Assembly (NCBI GenBank): GCA_900551505.1
Contig: URWK01000069.1
Span: 1 to 6,999, forward strand
Reading direction: 5' to 3'
Source: an uncultured Ruminococcus sp.
Lineage (GTDB): Bacteria > Bacillota > Clostridia > Oscillospirales > Ruminococcaceae
DNA length: 6,999 bases
The position numbers were made by a program, and so were the translations under genes. Shown here one piece after another: positions 5,175 to 6,999 of this stretch. How positions within the stretch are numbered: the stretch's first letter is position 1; the number at the start of each line of letters is the position of its first letter. A model generated the notes under the pieces. It worked only from the letters and a program-made list of their open reading frames with translations, was not told where the DNA came from and did not search any database.

Positions 5175-6863
5175 GTGAACAATAATTTTATGATGATTGA
5201 CAATATTCCTGTTGAAATCAACGGTGAAAAAAACCTGCTTGAACTCATTCGCAAGGCGGGCATAGATATTCCGACTTTCTGCTATCACTCGGAACTTTCA
5301 ATATACGGTGCTTGCCGTATGTGCATGGTCGAAAACAAGTGGGGTTCAATGGAAGCCGCTTGCTCAACTCCTCCGAGAGCAGGCATGGAAATACATACAA
5401 ATACTCCGAAACTCAGAAAGTACAGAAAGATGATACTTGAATTACTGCTTGCGAACCATTGCCGTGACTGTACAGCCTGCGGAAAGAACGGCAGATGTAA
5501 GCTTCAGGAACTCGCAAACAGATATGGTATAAGAGATGTCCGCTTTGAAAATACTTCTCCCGAACCGAACATTGACAATTCTTCAAAGTGCATCACAAGA
5601 GATACTAACAAATGTATTCTCTGTGGCGACTGCGTGCGTGTATGTAACGAAATTCAGAATGTCGGTGCTATCGACTTCGCCCACCGTGGCTCGAAGATGA
5701 CTGTAAGCTGTGCATTTGACGAACCTATTGCGAAATCAAATTGTGTGGGTTGCGGACAATGTGCCGCTGTCTGTCCGACAGGTGCTATTGTAATCAGAAA
5801 CGACCGTCCTTCACTCTGGAATGAAATTTATAACCCTGAAAAGCTTGTTGTCGTACAGGTTGCTCCTGCCGTAAGAGTTGCCGTTGCCAAGGAATTTAAT
5901 TACACAGGTCACAATGTTATGGGCAAAATTGTAGCCTGCCTCAGACGCATGGGCTTTGACAAGGTTTTTGATACCGTTACAGGTGCAGACCTTACGGTTA
6001 TCGAAGAGGCAAACGAATTTACGGAAAGACTTTCTAAGGGCGAAAACCTTCCGCTGTTTACCTCATGTTGTCCTGCCTGGGTAAACTATTGCGAAAAGAA
6101 TTACCCCGAACTTCTCCCGAATATTTCAACCTGCCGTTCACCTATGCAGATGTTCGCTTCCGTAACAAAGGAATACTTCAAAGACTGCGGAAAACGTATA
6201 GTAAATGTTGCGATTATGCCTTGCACAGCCAAGAAATTCGAGGCTTCAAGAGATGAATTCAAGGTTGACGGCGTACCGAATGTTGACTATGTAATTTCAA
6301 CTCAGGGGCTTATACAGCTTATCAGGGAAACAGGTATTGTATTCTCCGAAATCGAACCCGAAGCCGTTGATATGCCATTCGGTTCAATGTCCGGCGGAGG
6401 TGTGATTTTCGGCGTTACGGGCGGCGTTACCGAAGCCGTTATAAGAAACATTTCGGAAGATAAATCCATGTTCCAGCTCAGAGCCCTTGAATTTGACGGC
6501 GTAAGAGGCATGGAAGGCACTAAGGAATACACTCTTCATCAAGGTCCGAAAGACATTAAGATTGCCGTTGTCAGCGGTCTGAAAAATGCCGACAACCTTA
6601 TCAGAAAAATCAAATCGGGCGAAGTACATTACGACCTTATCGAAGTTATGGCTTGTCCGGGCGGTTGTATCAACGGTGGCGGTCAGCCGTTCACTTCTTA
6701 CGAAAACAAGGTTAAACGTGGCGAAGAACTCTACAGTATTGACAAGATGACAAGCATTAAATACAGCTCCGCCAATCCTGAAATGGCAGACCTCTATAAT
6801 GGTATCCTCAAGGGACGTTCACATGAACTTCTCCATGTTCACTACGGAAAACACGAAGACTAA
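5175..6863 (+). CDS. hydA: HydA, catalytic [FeFe] hydrogenase subunit of the electron-bifurcating HydABC complex
   Basis: This 562-residue catalytic subunit reduces protons to H2 (or oxidises H2) at the H-cluster. Domains: a plant-type [2Fe-2S] domain (C36, C47, C50, C63); a NuoG-like His-ligated [4Fe-4S] site (H95, C99, C102, C108); a 2x[4Fe-4S] ferredoxin domain (C147, C150, C153, C157; C190, C193, C196, C200); then the H domain. All three H-cluster signatures are intact: TSCCPAW (L1, with C298 as the proton-relay cysteine and C299 as ligand), MPCTAKKFE (L2, C350) and EVMACPGGCINGGGQP (L3, C494 and C498). The protein ends soon after the H domain, lacking the extra C-terminal [2Fe-2S] domain of Thermotoga maritima HydA (about 645 residues). 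The GTG start follows the hydB stop by 4 bp. The HydE, HydF and HydG maturases needed for activity are not in the window. Confidence 0.96.
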   Translation: MNNNFMMIDNIPVEINGEKNLLELIRKAGIDIPTFCYHSELSIYGACRMCMVENKWGSMEAACSTPPRAGMEIHTNTPKLRKYRKMILELLLANHCRDCTACGKNGRCKLQELANRYGIRDVRFENTSPEPNIDNSSKCITRDTNKCILCGDCVRVCNEIQNVGAIDFAHRGSKMTVSCAFDEPIAKSNCVGCGQCAAVCPTGAIVIRNDRPSLWNEIYNPEKLVVVQVAPAVRVAVAKEFNYTGHNVMGKIVACLRRMGFDKVFDTVTGADLTVIEEANEFTERLSKGENLPLFTSCCPAWVNYCEKNYPELLPNISTCRSPMQMFASVTKEYFKDCGKRIVNVAIMPCTAKKFEASRDEFKVDGVPNVDYVISTQGLIQLIRETGIVFSEIEPEAVDMPFGSMSGGGVIFGVTGGVTEAVIRNISEDKSMFQLRALEFDGVRGMEGTKEYTLHQGPKDIKIAVVSGLKNADNLIRKIKSGEVHYDLIEVMACPGGCINGGGQPFTSYENKVKRGEELYSIDKMTSIKYSSANPEMADLYNGILKGRSHELLHVHYGKHED

Positions 6864-6868
6864 CTTAT

Positions 6869-6928
6869 AACCGGAACTTATTCGGGGGCCCCGCCCAAAA
6901 ATTGCAGGGGCCCCCCGGTTTTTTTTTT
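6869..6928 (+). terminator. Intrinsic terminator after hydA (sequence quality uncertain)
   Basis: A GC-only stem, GGGGGCCCC (6884-6892) with GGGGCCCCC (6907-6915), encloses a 14-base loop. A further outer pairing, AACCGG (6869-6874) with CCGGTT (6915-6920), competes with it only at position 6915. A run of ten T follows (6919-6928). This starts six bases after the hydA stop, exactly where the operon should end. The G/C homopolymers and the low-complexity tail beyond suggest that base-level accuracy here is poor, so the exact stem may differ. Confidence 0.7.
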
Positions 6929-6999
6929 ATTTTTATAATTTTTTTTTTTTTTTTTTTTTTATATTATGTATTTTATTTTTTAATATTATTTGTTTGTTT
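6929..6999. repeat. Low-complexity A/T tail at the window end
   Basis: Only A, T and three G occur here, including 22 consecutive T at 6939-6960. No gene or structured element is visible. It may be a genuine AT-rich spacer, but next to a strong hairpin at the end of the available sequence it more likely reflects degraded sequence or assembly at a contig end. Confidence 0.6.

Noticed and set aside
2820..6863. NuoEFG module of respiratory complex I
   Set aside because: The third gene carries all three H-cluster signatures of [FeFe] hydrogenase, and no membrane Nuo subunits are present.

Overview
The window looks like a fragment from an anaerobic, H2-producing member of the Clostridia, most like gut Ruminococcus/Oscillospiraceae. 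The reasons are the gene content (an [FeFe] hydrogenase and an Nfn transhydrogenase), the AT-rich intergenic DNA with Gram-positive-type promoters and strong Shine-Dalgarno sites, and protein sequences that resemble what I recall of Ruminococcus HydABC. The taxonomic call is inference; no search was run.

Layout. Positions 1-182 hold no gene. They include a run of G followed by a run of C (83-140) that looks like an assembly join rather than biology. Two overlapping minus-strand genes follow: nfnB (183-1571) and, upstream of it, nfnA (1564-2415). They are transcribed leftwards from a promoter matching the full consensus (TTGACA, 17 bp, TATAAT) at 2477-2505. A divergent AT-rich control region (about 2416-2819) separates them from a plus-strand operon hydC-hydB-hydA (2820-6863), with gaps of 2 and 4 bp between genes. 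A GC-rich hairpin with a T-tract follows hydA, and the last ~70 bases are low-complexity A/T.

How the genes work together. HydABC is predicted to be a cytoplasmic electron-bifurcating [FeFe] hydrogenase: NADH plus reduced ferredoxin to H2 at the HydA H-cluster, with NAD(H) handled at the HydB flavin. NfnAB is predicted to be the electron-bifurcating transhydrogenase linking NADH, NADPH and ferredoxin. Together they would connect the cell's three main electron-carrier pools and vent excess as H2 during sugar fermentation.

The protein families are well described. The most interesting non-coding signal is at the start of the hyd operon. hydC's likely ATG has no Shine-Dalgarno of its own, but a strong one upstream is correctly spaced for a TTG-initiated eight-codon reading frame. 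That frame ends TAATG, overlapping the hydC start, and its TTG lies in the loop of a perfect 8-bp hairpin. This suggests translational coupling or a leader-type control device. Both ends of the window should be treated as unreliable sequence.
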